Source of the DNA: Medakamo hakoo
Lineage: Eukaryota; Chlorophyta; Trebouxiophyceae; Coccomyxaceae
Direction: 5' to 3'
Assembly: GCA_026636295.1 (NCBI GenBank)
Contig: CP089454.1
Coordinates: forward strand, 434,001-498,000
Length of the DNA: 64,000 bases
Each line of letters opens with the position of its first letter. Positions within the stretch are counted from its first letter, which is position 1. The translations under genes were made by a program, and so were the position numbers. Of the stretch, positions 38,023-48,064 are shown in pieces. The notes beneath the pieces were generated by a model that searched no databases, had not been told where the DNA came from, and saw only the letters and a program-made list of their open reading frames with translations.

Positions 38023-39546
38023 ATGCGGGAGCGCAGCCAGTCGCCCCCGCGGCGGCGCAGCCGGCGGTCGCCGACGCCTCCACGCCGGCACAGGAGTCGA
38101 TCACGGTCCCGGGATCGACGGGGGCGGCGGAGCTACTCATCAGATGAGGACCGTCGCCGCCGGCACCACCGGTCGTCTGGGCGGCGCCTCCCTCCCTCCC
38201 GCTCGCGCTCGCCGCCTGCTGCCCGGCCGTCCGCCCTGCCCCTGCCGCCGCCGCCGCCCTACCCACCACCGCCTCCTCGCGGAGGGGGTCACCGGCACCA
38301 TGCGGAACCGGACGCCCCACCTCCCGCCGTCGGCTCCATCCTCCGCGGCACCGTCGCCTCCGTCCGGCCCTTTGGCGTGTTTGTCTCCCTGCCCGGCCAC
38401 CGCCGCGACGCGCTGGCCCACCACACCGCCGTCGCGCCCGCGTCCCAGGGCTTTGCGCTGGGCAGGGACGACGACGATGAGACGCGCGTGCGCGCGCTGT
38501 CCTACTTCGCTCCGCCGGGCGCGGCCGTCTTCGCCAAAGTCGTCTCTGTGGGCCCCGGGCCCGACGGCCACGTGCGCGTCGGCGTCAGCCTGGCCGCCGT
38601 CGACCAGGAGACGGGCGCGGACGTGGAGCCGGGCGGTGGTGGTGGGGGTGGGGGTGGTGGTGGCGGCCACCACCACCGCGGTGGTGGCCCAGCCCGCCAA
38701 CCCCCACGCACGCCGCTCGGCCCGCCGCCAGAGGTCGGGTCCGTCCAGCCAGCCCTGGTCGCGGCGATCCAGCCGTTTGGCGTGTTCGTGACGCTGGAGG
38801 AGACTGGGTACCGCGCCCTCGTCCCCGCGCCGCACGTGGCCGAGCACTTGGAGCTGCCCGAACGCGGCGCGCCCGACGCGGAGAAAGTGGCCGCGCTGGC
38901 GGCCGTCGTCGCGGTCGGCGACCGAGTGTTTGTGAAAATCTTCGACGTCGCCGACCCGCCGCCCCTGGAGGAGGGCGGTGGGCGCGGCGGTGGCCGCCCA
39001 CGCCCACCGCGTGTCTCAGCCTCCATCAGGGCGGCGGACCAGCGGAGCGGCGCGGACCTGGACCCTGGCGGCTTGACCTGGCGGGCCCGTGGTGGTGGCG
39101 GGGGTGGGGGTGGTGAAGGCCCGGCCGGCGGCGGCCCCCCACGCCCGGCCATCGGTTCCGCCGCCGCGACCACCACCGCCCCCGGCACGGGCGTCGTGTC
39201 CTGGGGCCACCTCGCCGCCGACAACTACGGCGGCACCGGGCGGAACTACGACCTCGTCGTCGCGGACGCGGACACCCTGGCCGCAGAAGCGGCGGCGGCT
39301 GGCCCGCCCGCCCCTCCACCCGAACCCAAGGACAGGAAGAAGGCGGCACGACCGCCGCGCCGCCAGATCCAGTCCGTGGAGGAGGCGTTGGCCATCCTGG
39401 ACAAGTACGGCGACCGGTGCGGTGGCCGGAGCAAGAAGGGAAAGAGCAGCGGCAGCCGGAAGAAGAAAAAGAAGGGGCGGTCGCGCTCGGCTTCGTCCGC
39501 GTCAACAACCCACAGCAGCAGCAGCAGCAGCGGGAGCGAGGGGTGA
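38023..39546 (+). CDS. SR-type protein with two S1 RNA-binding domains
   Basis: Single exon, 507 aa. Residues 1-70 are Arg/Ser dipeptide-rich (SPPRRRSRRSPTPPRRHRSR), typical of spliceosome-associated proteins. Two S1 (OB-fold) domains follow: VGSILRGTVASVRPFGVFVS (about 101-195, with an insertion) and VGSVQPALVAAIQPFGVFVT (about 239-335), separated by poly-Gly/His. The conserved G-x-V-x-x-(I/V)-x-(P/D)-(F/Y)-G-x-F-V pattern is clear in both. The C-terminus has a helix RRQIQSVEEALAILDKYGD and a Lys/Ser-rich end. The layout recalls ZCCHC17/pNO40-type or S1-containing splicing proteins but I see no CCHC knuckle. An RNA-processing role is inferred. It is 69 nt from CRSH, head to head. Confidence 0.72.
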   Translation: MRERSQSPPRRRSRRSPTPPRRHRSRSRSRDRRGRRSYSSDEDRRRRHHRSSGRRLPPSRSRSPPAARPSALPLPPPPPYPPPPPRGGGHRHHAEPDAPPPAVGSILRGTVASVRPFGVFVSLPGHRRDALAHHTAVAPASQGFALGRDDDDETRVRALSYFAPPGAAVFAKVVSVGPGPDGHVRVGVSLAAVDQETGADVEPGGGGGGGGGGGGHHHRGGGPARQPPRTPLGPPPEVGSVQPALVAAIQPFGVFVTLEETGYRALVPAPHVAEHLELPERGAPDAEKVAALAAVVAVGDRVFVKIFDVADPPPLEEGGGRGGGRPRPPRVSASIRAADQRSGADLDPGGLTWRARGGGGGGGGEGPAGGGPPRPAIGSAAATTTAPGTGVVSWGHLAADNYGGTGRNYDLVVADADTLAAEAAAAGPPAPPPEPKDRKKAARPPRRQIQSVEEALAILDKYGDRCGGRSKKGKSSGSRKKKKKGRSRSASSASTTHSSSSSSGSEG

Positions 39547-39629
39547 GGGCGGCGGCCCGTGCAAAAACACACAAAAACGCTAGACGAAACAACAGACTAA
39601 CACACACACTTGCCCTCCCCCACCTCTTC

Positions 39630-41731
39630 TCATTTCCGCGCCCGCGCACTGCGCCGGGCGGGCGGCGGGCTGCGACTTCCGCCACCACCACCGCCGCCGC
39701 GCGTCGCCTTGCCCGGCGTGATTGTCCCGCGCCCGGCGTCGACGGCCGCGCCCTCCAACAGCAGCCGGTTGTAGGTGGGGCCGCCCACCTTGACCGTCTT
39801 GCCCGTCGCTTCGTTGAGGAGCAGGCCCCGGGCCAGGAGCGGGGACGGGGCGGCGTCAGCGGCCGGCGCGGCGGCGGCGGGCGCGCCGGCGGTGGTCCGG
39901 CCGGAGCGGGCGCCACCCACCGCGGCGGCGGCGGCCGCGGCGGCTGCTTGCACGGCCGCGTGCGTGGCTGCCGCGCTGGGCGTGCGGCGAGGCGCACGAG
40001 GCGGCGAGGCAGGGCGCGTGGAGGCGGCGGGACGCGGCGGCGGTGGCGCGCTCGCACCCCCACCCCCACCGCTGCTGGTCCGCCGGCGCAGGAACGACCA
40101 CGCGCCGCCGCCCGCGCCGTCGGACGGCCGGCGAGGAGGAAGAGGAGGAGGAGCGACCTCTTCCTCCTCTTCATCTGCTTCGACTACCCAGCCACCAGAC
40201 GCGGACGGCAGCGGCGCCGCCGCGGCCGCCGCCATGACGACCGACGGCGGCGACCACCCGCCCACGCCTGAGGCCGGGCGTGCGGTTGTGGCGGGCGTGC
40301 GGCGAGGGGCGGGCGCGCCGGTTGTCGCGCCGGTGGGAACCCGGGCAGGGGAGAGCGGGCGTGGCGGTGGCGAGGGAGAGGGAGAGGGCGACACGCCCCA
40401 CCGCCCGCGCCCGGACGGCCGGCGCGAGCGCGGCGGGCTGCGAGCCAGCGGGGAAGCCGGGCGGTGCGGTGGCCGGGCCGCCCGTTTTTTACCCAGCCGG
40501 GCCGCCGCCGCCGCCGCCCGTCCCACGGGCCCGTGCGCGACGCCATCCACCCACGCCGCCACGGACAGCCACCCCGCCCGGGCGGCGGGCGCGCACAGGA
40601 GAGCGGCGGCTGCCGCGAGGCCGACGCGCGGGGACGACACGCCGCCCGCGACCAGGCCCAAGCCCACGCCGCGCAAGGCCACCGCCAAGATGTCGTGCGC
40701 CTTGGTCGCGCCCTCGTCATCGTACCAGTAGGCCAGCGCCGCACCCACGGCCAGGGACAGCGCGGCGTACCCGCCGGCCAGCCCGCGGGACGCCAGGTCG
40801 TCCAGGGTCGGCACCCAGTGCCCAAACACGAGGCGCGCGGCGGACGCCGCGCCCGACCCCAGGGCCGCCAGCGCCAGGGCCAGCGCCTTTTTGTTGGGCA
40901 CGGCCCGGGCGAGGAGGAACAGCAGGACCAGCGAGGACGCGGCCGCGAACGTCGCGGCGCCGGCGGAGACGCGGAAGGCGGGCGAGCGGGACAGCGCCCG
41001 CGCGCGGGCGAACAGAAACAGCCCGGCCGCGCTGCGGGCGAGGAGGGCGGCGGACGGGGCCGCGGTCGCGGCGACTGTGCAGCGCAGCGGGCCGGCCGCC
41101 CGGCGCAGCAGGGCCGCCGCCGTCCCGCCCGCCCCCTTGCCGACGACGGCCACGGCGGACGGCCCAAACGTCGGCAGGCCGACCAGGCACGGGAGCGTGT
41201 GGTGGGAGGGCGACAGCCCGCCGCTGCGCAGGGCTCCGGCCGCGACGCGGGCCGCCCACCGGCGCCAGCCGCACCAGGCGGGGCGTCCGGACGCGACGGC
41301 GGCGGGGAGGGCGTCGGGCGAGGGGGCGACGTAGACGGAGAAGTCCTGTGTTGATGGCATCGCGAGTGGGGGAGGGGGGCGAGGAGGGGGTGAATGGAAG
41401 GGTGAAAGGAAAAAAAAAACAGCAGCGCTCAGCTGGTTCGCGGTCGCCCCACCCCGTCCCGCTCCATCCGACGTGCCTGCCCTTCACAGGCCACGCGAGC
41501 CACACGAGAGGTCCACAGATTCCACACCGCCCACGGTGGGGAGCCGGCGAAGGCCGCGGTGAGGGCGTGGGGCGGCAGCACATGCGGGGCGTCGAGCGAT
41601 GCGGCGCGGCCGCTGTCCGAGGCGGGGCCGCCGTCGCCAGCGCCGCCGTCCTCGGCTGCCGCCAGCCCAATCAGGAGGAGACAGAGGCTGGCTGCGACCG
41701 CGCCCGGCCACAAGCCGGGCGGGCGTCGCAT
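39630..41731 (-). CDS. NEMP-like nuclear-envelope membrane protein
   Basis: Exon 2 is secure (reverse strand 41345-39630): the acceptor CAACACAG is followed by GACTTCTCC. Exon 1 probably starts at 41731 with MRRPPGLWPGAVAASLCLLL, a signal peptide; its donor is unresolved and lies between about 41430 and 41560, so total length is uncertain (about 640 aa). Luminal beta-type sequence precedes about five hydrophobic helices, including SAGAATFAAASSLVLLFLLA, VPNKKALALALAALGSGAA and GLAGGYAALSLAVGAALAYW. That order (signal peptide, luminal region, five helices, nucleoplasmic tail) and the V-P-x-(K/R)-K after helix 2 match NEMP/TMEM194. The tail is low complexity, ending in LARGLLLNEATGKTVKVGGPTYNRLL, a conserved-looking 30-residue module I do not recognise. 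Confidence 0.58.
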
Positions 41732-41883
41732 GTTTTGGTGTTGTGGCGCGCAGGTGCGCCGCGCACCGCCTGCGTGAGTGTTCTTGCTTGTGAGTGGCAG
41801 CGGGCGTGCAGCGGGTCTCGCACAGCGAAAATAATTTTGTGCCCGCGAAAATCAGACTCTCCCGCCCGCACGAGCGTCACGCC
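41732..41883. promoter_or_regulatory. 152-nt bidirectional promoter, NEMP-like / BFN-UVR
   Basis: A spacer between divergent starts includes an A+T-richer stretch near 41828-41838. Confidence 0.4.
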
Positions 41884-43308
41884 ATGCCCATTGTGACGCG
41901 TGTGGGTCTGCCAGGGTCCTCAGGGTCCTCTACACCCAGCCGGGCCACGGTGCGGCCTGGGTTAAAGCTGACGTGCCCCAGTCGCCAAGCGGGCGTCGCG
42001 CCTGCGCGGCGCGCGAACTGCCCACCTCAGCAGCAGCCCCACGACCACCGCGCCGTCCTCCCGCCCGCCCGGGCGGGGTGGCCCTGGTCGCCGAAAGAAA
42101 GCAGCGGCGGCGACGACGACGAACCCTCCACGTCCGCCTCCTCCTCCTCCTCCTCCTCCGTCCCGGCGCCTCCCGCCAGCGAGCTCCTGGCCGTCACGCT
42201 GGCCGGCGTGGACGGCGCGCCGGGCGCCGCCCGGCCGTCCGCCTCGCCCTCGCTCGCTGTCCTCACCCTGCGCCTGTCGGAGGCCGTCGCCGCGCCCGGC
42301 CTGCCGCGCACCATGCGCATGTGTGTGGCCCAAAGCCAGGCGGACCTGATCACCGACGCGGCCGGGTGGGCCGGGTGGGCCGGCCGCGGCCCGGCGCCCG
42401 ACGCCGCCGCCGCGGCGCACGCGTCGTTCCCACTCTCGGCCCTGGATACTTTGGAGGCTTCCCTGGCCGCCCTCGGCACCCGCACGGAAGCCGCCATCAT
42501 TTGGAGCTTTGACGGCGCGCTCTTTTCCGCCGGCATCGTCCTCGCGGGCGGGGCGAACACGGCCGTCCGCGCCCGGCCGTCGGACGCCCTCATCCTCGCG
42601 CTGCGGGCGGGCGCGCCCGTCTTTGTCACGCGCGACGTCTGGGCGGCCGCCGCCGAACCGGTGGACGGCGGCGGCGACCGCCACCACCCCGCCCACACCA
42701 GCAGCCTGGACGAGTGGCCGCCCCTGCCGTCTCCGGCGTCGGCCGCCGCCGACGACGACGGCGACGCCACCCACCTGCCACCGTCCCTGGCCCGCATCCT
42801 AGACGCGTGCGCGTCCGCGGACGCCCTGCTGTCCGGCCGCCACCACTTCCGCCCGTCGTCGTCGGCGCCGTCCGGTGCGCCCTGGTCCCCGCTGTCCGCG
42901 TCCGCCAACCGGCTAGGCGCGGCCCCGCACGCGGGCCTGCCGTCCGCGTCCGACTTGGCCCACGCCGCGCGCGCGCGCGCTGAAGCCGCCGCGTCCCTGG
43001 CCGCCCTGGCTGCCGGCCCGCTCTCCGCCGCCCGCGCCCGTGCCACCTGGACGGTCTTTTCCATGCAGCGCGCGGCAGCGGAGGAGCGGTACGCGGACGC
43101 GGCGGCCGCGCGCGCGCGCTTGGACGCGGCGGTGGCAGGCGACCCTGTGCTTGCCGCAGCCGCGGCGCTGGAGGCGGCCATGGACGATGGGCGCGTGGAA
43201 GACGGGGTCCGGGCGCTGGCCGCCCTCCTGGCCCGGGCGGAAGAACGGGAAAAGGCGGAGGAGGAGGCTGCCCAGGCGACGGCGACGGCCGGCCAGGCGG
43301 ATGAGTGA
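41884..43308 (+). CDS. bifunctional-nuclease-domain (DUF151) protein with UVR motif
   Basis: Single exon from the ATG at 41884, 474 aa. Residues 1-90 are Arg/Pro/Ser-rich and could be a plastid transit peptide, though the exact start is uncertain. The BFN domain (about 99-255) shows LLAVTLAGV, TEAAIIWSFDGALFSAGIVL and the family hallmark RPSDALILALRAGAPVFVTRDV. A UVR-type helix pair (about 388-425, TWTVFSMQRAAAEERYADAAAARARL) follows. Land-plant BBD proteins share BFN plus UVR and have nuclease activity and roles in ABA and stress. A Ser-rich, Asp/Glu-rich stretch separates transit region and domain. The last 35 codons with the stop lie in a tandem duplication (43208-43476), so the downstream copy is a fossil second C-terminus. 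Confidence 0.85.
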   Translation: MPIVTRVGLPGSSGSSTPSRATVRPGLKLTCPSRQAGVAPARRANCPPQQQPHDHRAVLPPARAGWPWSPKESSGGDDDEPSTSASSSSSSSVPAPPASELLAVTLAGVDGAPGAARPSASPSLAVLTLRLSEAVAAPGLPRTMRMCVAQSQADLITDAAGWAGWAGRGPAPDAAAAAHASFPLSALDTLEASLAALGTRTEAAIIWSFDGALFSAGIVLAGGANTAVRARPSDALILALRAGAPVFVTRDVWAAAAEPVDGGGDRHHPAHTSSLDEWPPLPSPASAAADDDGDATHLPPSLARILDACASADALLSGRHHFRPSSSAPSGAPWSPLSASANRLGAAPHAGLPSASDLAHAARARAEAAASLAALAAGPLSAARARATWTVFSMQRAAAEERYADAAAARARLDAAVAGDPVLAAAAALEAAMDDGRVEDGVRALAALLARAEEREKAEEEAAQATATAGQADE

Positions 43309-43476
43309 GCGAAAGGCTAGAGCGAGAGGGAGGGATTTTTTCCGGGCGCTGGCCGCCCTCCTGGCCCGGGCGGAAGAACGGGAAAAGGCGGAGGAGGAGG
43401 AGGCTGCCCAGGCGACGGCGACGGCCGGCCAGGCGGATGAGTGAGCGAAAGGCTAGAGCGAGAGAGAGGGATTTTT
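43208..43476. repeat. 133/136-nt direct tandem duplication across a stop codon
   Basis: Unit 1 is 43208-43340 and unit 2 is 43341 to about 43476. They match almost perfectly; unit 2 carries one additional GAG codon and one G/A change. Each has the BFN gene's final codons, its stop and about 30 nt of 3' sequence, including GTGAGCGAAAGGCTAGAGCG. Confidence 0.95.
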
Positions 43477-43734
43477 TTGTGCTTTTTGTTTTTGGGTGTT
43501 TTTTGTTTGAGCAGAGACTGTCTGGGGACTGCGTGCCTTGCCTTGCTTCTTGCGTGTTTTCTTGCGTGCGTGTGTGGTGGACGGGGCGGGTGTTATGTGT
43601 GTGTGTGAGAAAGCATTTCTGCCTGGGTTTCTACCTTGGCCGCGCCTTTCACACCTCTCACCTCGACACGCGGAGAGGGGCGTGTGCGCGCGTGGACAGC
43701 CCACCCGCCCCGCCACACACGCACACGTCCATCC
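43309..43734. other. intergenic BFN / GNAT
   Basis: A 426-base spacer. It starts with the second unit of the tandem duplication, then a T-rich stretch (about 43475-43510) and GT-rich sequence, then the upstream region of the GNAT gene. Confidence 0.6.
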
Positions 43735-45013
43735 ATGCGCCCTCCTGGCCCACCACCCGCCGGCACCGCGCTCGCTGGCCCTGGCCCGGCCAGCGTCGCA
43801 GCCGTGCGCTCGTCGTGGCTAGCGCCGCGCGCGCGCACCGCTCCTCGCCGCCGCTGCACCCCACACCCTCCGTCCGCGGCCCGCCCAGGCTCGGCTGGTG
43901 CCGGCTCGCCCGCCCGGCCTGAGCGAGAGGCAGGGCCGGCGGGGCAGTGCACGTCAGGGCGCGCCACTCCACCGCGGCGCACGCTCGCCGCGAATTCCGC
44001 GCCGCCCCACGTTGTGCCTTCCGCCGAGCCGTCTGCGCGCGTTGAGGCGTCTCCTCAGCCGGCGGCCAAGCCGGCCTGGCGGGTGCGGCCCATTCGGTGA
44101 GTCGGACAAAGAGGGAGAGGAGGGGACGTGGCGTGGCGCGCACCCCGAAAGAAAACGAAAAACACGCACACCAACCGACTTTCCCGACCACCCCTCCCAC
44201 CACTCCCTCGCCCCCCCCCCCCCCCCCAGCCCTGACGAAATCGCGGAAGCCGCCGGCATCCAGGCCCGCGCCTTTTACGAGTCCGCGCCGCTCTCCCTCC
44301 TCGACGGCCTGCTCTTCTACGTGTTCCAGGGAGAGGTGCTGGCCGGCCTCCAAGCCAAAATGAAGTACGGCGCGGACCAGGGCTTTGTGTGCCTGGTCGC
44401 CGAGGCGCTCCCGCCCGACAGGGACTGGCGCGGCGCGGAGGAGGGCGGCGGCGGCGGCGGGCAAGACGCGTCTCCGTCTCCTCCTCCGCCCTCGTTCAAG
44501 GGCATCGCCGGCGTGGTGGAAGTCTCCTTGCAAGCCGAGCCGGACGGCATGGCCGCGCTGGAACAGGTCGGCGCGGCCGACGAGTCGTACGCCTACATCG
44601 CGTGCATGGCCGTCGACCCGCCCGCCCGCCGGTCCGGCGTCGCGTCCGCGTTGCTGGCCGGCGCAGAACGCGCTGCGGGGCGGTGGCGCCAAAACTGGTG
44701 CCTGCTCCACGTCCACGACGCGAATGCCGGCGCCGTCGAGTTGTACCGAGCCGCGGGCTACACGCCGCTCGCGGCCGACAGCGGTTCGACCGCCGGCAGT
44801 GCGGGGCCTTTGGCCGTGCTGGCCCGGCCCAAGCCGCGGACCCTCATGGGCCGGGCGTCGCGCATGAACACGGCTGCGAGCGGGGAGAGCGACGCCGTCG
44901 TGCCCGCCATCACGTCCATCCGCCCGGACCTGTTGGAACTGATGGCCCGGGCCGCGGTGGAGGAGGAGGAGGCATCAGAGGGCGGAGGAGGAGAGAGTGG
45001 CGGTGGGTTGTGA
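43735..45013 (+). CDS. plastid-targeted GNAT-family N-acetyltransferase
   Basis: Exons 43735-44096 and 44230-45013, 381 aa. Exon 1 is a Ser/Arg/Pro/Ala-rich transit peptide ending KPAWRVRPIR; exon 2 opens PDEIAEAAGIQARAFYES, giving the typical GNAT start. The acetyl-CoA-binding motif A is YIACMAVDPPARRSGVASALL (R-x-x-G-x-A: RRSGVA), followed by LLHVHDANAGAVELYRAAGY, with the catalytic-type Tyr. Plant plastid GNATs carry out N-terminal and lysine acetylation. The LHVH-x-x-N-x-x-A-x-x-LY-x-x-x-G pattern resembles them, so protein acetylation in the plastid is a reasonable inference. A 17-base C-run precedes the acceptor at 44229. The C-terminus is Glu/Gly-rich. Confidence 0.82.
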
Positions 45014-45385
45014 TTCTTTTTTGCATTGAACTGTCAGCCGTTGAAACCACCTGGTGCACATTAGGTCCATCGCATCGCTCGCCAAGGTTAGCGCCGTTTT
45101 TTTTTTGCGCCGTCCTTGGGCGGCAGGTGCAAAAAAATGGGGGGAGCGCGCGCGCTGCGCCCCCCCTCACACACCTCTCAAAAAACACCCAACCTCCCCC
45201 AGACGGCCCGGGCTCCCTGCTGCCGCGCAGCTAGCCCACCCGTCTGCCCTCCCTCGTCGCCCACCCTGGACCGGCGAGCCCGCGTCGCCAGCGTCGAGTC
45301 GACCGACTCCGACTCGGCGGCCGCAATCGGTTCTGCGGAAGCGGGCCACCACGGCTCCGCTTCCAAGTCGAGGCACAACAAGCCC
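45014..45385. other. intergenic GNAT / apyrase
   Basis: A 372-base spacer. Part may be an untranslated or coding upstream exon of the apyrase: an in-frame extension runs back to an ATG at 45137 and a CCCCCAG acceptor-like site precedes 45203. Nothing else is visible. Confidence 0.45.
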
Positions 45386-47553
45386 ATGTACGCGCCGCGC
45401 CGCATGGCGGCTGGCGGTGGCCTGGCAGCCCGCCTGCCGCGCGGGCGGGCGGCGGGCGCAGCCCTGCTAGTGCCGGTGCGTTGATTTTTCGTTTTTTTTT
45501 TGTTGTCCGGCCGTGCCAGCGTGCGCTGGGGTGCGGAAAAACGGGCGCGGCTGCGCTGATCCCTCAATTCGTCGGCCGCCCGCCCCCGGTCCGGCATGCC
45601 AGTAGATGCGAGCACCGTCTGAGAAGCGGATGCAAGGGATTGGACCGCCGCATCCCCGCTCCCGACACGGGTTTTTGCGTGTGGTGCGCGCCGCGCGGCT
45701 CTGCGTTTGCGCAGAGGGCGCTGCCTCCGCCCGGCCGCCGCGCCCAGGCACCGCCACAACCAGCCCGTCCTCGCCACTGCATGACACGGCTGCGGGCACG
45801 TCGCCGGCGTGCTGAAAACCCGTGTCGGAGGGGGGCGGCCGTTTTTGAACGGGCCCGAATTTGCGCGCGCGTGCCTCTTCCCTTCACCCACGCCCACCAC
45901 ACCCCCACGCCCCCACGGCACACACACTCACAGCTCCTCCTCCTCGCGGGCTACGCCTACACCCGCGGCCCGGCGTCGACCTCCACCATCCCGGACGGCT
46001 TCGAACCGGGCGGCCTGGCGACGATGAAGTCGTCGGCCGTGGAGCGCGGCGCGCCGCCCGTGAAACCGTCCGTGCCGGGCCACCACGCGAGCCTGGGCGG
46101 CCACCACGCGCCGGCGTCGGCGGGCGACTCGTACGCCGTCGTCATCGACGCCGGGTCGACGGGCTCGCGCGTCCACGTCTTCCGGTTTGGCCACGCGGCG
46201 GGCAGCGGCGCGCCCGAGCTGGAGGACGACACGTTTGAAGCCGTCAAGCCGGGGTTGAGCGCGTACGCGGGCGACCCGGCGGCCGCGGCCGCGTCCCTGA
46301 AACCCCTGCTCCAGCGGGCCCTGGACACGGTGCCGGCCCACCTGCACGCGTCCACCTCCCTGATTGTGGGGGCGACGGCCGGGCTGCGGCTGCTGCCCGG
46401 CGGCCAGGCCGACGCCATCCTGGACGGCGTGCGCGCCATGCTCAAGGCCGACTACCCGTTTGCGGTCGACCCGGCCGCGGGCGTCACCATCCTGGACGGC
46501 GCGGACGAGGGCGCGTTTGCCTGGCTGACGCTCAACTACCTGCTCGGCCACCTGGGCAAGGACCCGGCGTCGACCGTGGCGGCCATCGACCTGGGCGGCG
46601 GGTCCGTCCAGCACGCGTACGCGCTCGCCCCCGGCGCGGCCGACGCCGCGCCGCCCGGCTACGTGCGCGCGCTCGCCGCGCCGGGGCGCGCGTACGACGT
46701 CTACGTCCACTCCTACCTGGGGTACGGCCTCATGGCGGCGCGGGATGCTGTGCTGGCGGCCCACGACGAGCAGGACAAGGAAAACGTGCTGGGCCACCCG
46801 TGCGTGCCCACGGCGCCGTGTGCGGCCGAGGCCGCCGCGAAGAAGCAGGCCGAGGCAGCCGCGGCCGCGGCCGCCGCGGCTTCCCCGCCATCCAAGAAAG
46901 CCTGCTCCTTCAAGTACGGCTCCCGCACGCACGACCTGGTCGCGGCAGCGGGCGACACCCCGCCCGACTTTGGGACGTGCGCGTCCCTCGTCGCGGACAT
47001 CATGCCCAAGGAGGGCTGTGGACCCGGCCACCCGCCGTCGCAGTGCTCCTTCAAGGGCGCGTGGCAGGCGCCGCGGCCGTCGGGCGGCGGCGGCGGGAAG
47101 GCGGAGGAGCAGGCGGCCAAGCACCCGGCCCGCCCGTCCGCTGTGACGTACGTCTCCTCCTACTTCTGGGACCGCGCCGTCGACGCCGGCCTGGTGACGG
47201 ACGCAAAGACAGTGTCGACGGCCGACCTGACGCCCGCGGACCTGCGCGCCAAGGGCGAGGCCGCCTGCTCCGCGCCCTCCGCCGCCGACGTCTCGGCCCT
47301 CTTCCCGCGCGTCGACCCGCCGCTCGCGCCCTACATGTGCCTGGACCTGGCGTACCAGTACCAGCTGCTGACGCACGGCCTGGGGCTGGGGGACGCCGAC
47401 CCGCTGACGCTCGTCAAGTCGGTGTCGTACCGCGGCAAGCCGGTCGAGGCGGCGTGGCCGCTGGGCGCGGCGTTGGACGCCATGGCGACCGCTGCCAAGG
47501 GCAGCCCGGCCGCACAAAGGGCGGCGGCGGCTGCCATGCCGCCCCAGCCTTGA
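45386..47553 (+). CDS. apyrase / GDA1-CD39 nucleoside phosphatase, type II membrane
   Basis: Exons 45386-45475 and 45934-47553, 569 aa with the start used. Exon 1's end and exon 2's beginning join to a transmembrane anchor GAALLVPLLLLAGYAY, implying a Golgi or secretory type II topology with a luminal catalytic domain that hydrolyses NTPs/NDPs (often UDP/GDP after glycosylation). Apyrase conserved regions are intact: ACR1 VVIDAGSTGSRVHVFRF (about 98), ACR2 VGATAGLRLLPG, ACR3 DGADEGAFAWLTLNYLLG, ACR4 AAIDLGGGSVQHAY. Cys residues for disulphides lie in the second half, where an Ala/Gly-rich insertion is also present. The frame stays open upstream, so translation may start earlier (ATG 45137) or in another exon. 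The 458-nt intron has a GTGCGT donor. Confidence 0.88.
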
Positions 47554-48064
47554 AGGAGGGAGGCCGCCGCCGCATTGTACTGGTGTGGGGTTTTTGGGGG
47601 GTTGAGGCGGGGGGAGAGTGGGTCAAGGTGAAACACACACAACGAGTCGCACCATAAAAAATACAGAGCGCTGCCGCCGAGGGAGGGGGGCGCCCATTCA
47701 CACCCCCACTAGCTCAGCACAATGACGCAGGGCGTGGGGGAAGAGAGAGACAGAGAGAGGAGCAGTGCGCAGTGTTGTTCTTGTCCGTGCGTTTTCCAGG
47801 CGATGGAGAGGAAGGCGCGGGTTCAGGGGCGCGCGCGAGCCAGCGCGGCGCGGCGACGCTTTCTCACATACCTGCGTCTCCCTCCCCCTCCCCTCGCCGC
47901 GGGGCGGGCCCAACCCTAGAGCCCACACCCCGCGCCAGGGCCGCCGCACGCACGACCCCTGCATCCCTGGGTTTTCCGTGGGAGCGCGGCGCGGCGGCCA
48001 GCTTCATTCTTTCTTTTTTTACGACGCAGCAGCGCACATCGGCGGAGCGACCGCGCAAAGCAAA
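47554..48064. other. intergenic apyrase / large RING protein
   Basis: A 511-base spacer between tandem genes. No frame with conserved motifs. A short ATG frame near 47803 is Arg-rich and looks like chance. Confidence 0.5.

Noticed and set aside
43898-44228. In-frame N-terminal extension of the GNAT protein
   Set aside because: It crosses an intron ending in a long C-run. The spliced exon 1 gives a plausible transit peptide.
45481-45930. In-frame extension upstream of apyrase exon 2
   Set aside because: It is intron sequence between a GTGCGT donor and a CAG acceptor, and splicing makes a proper membrane anchor.
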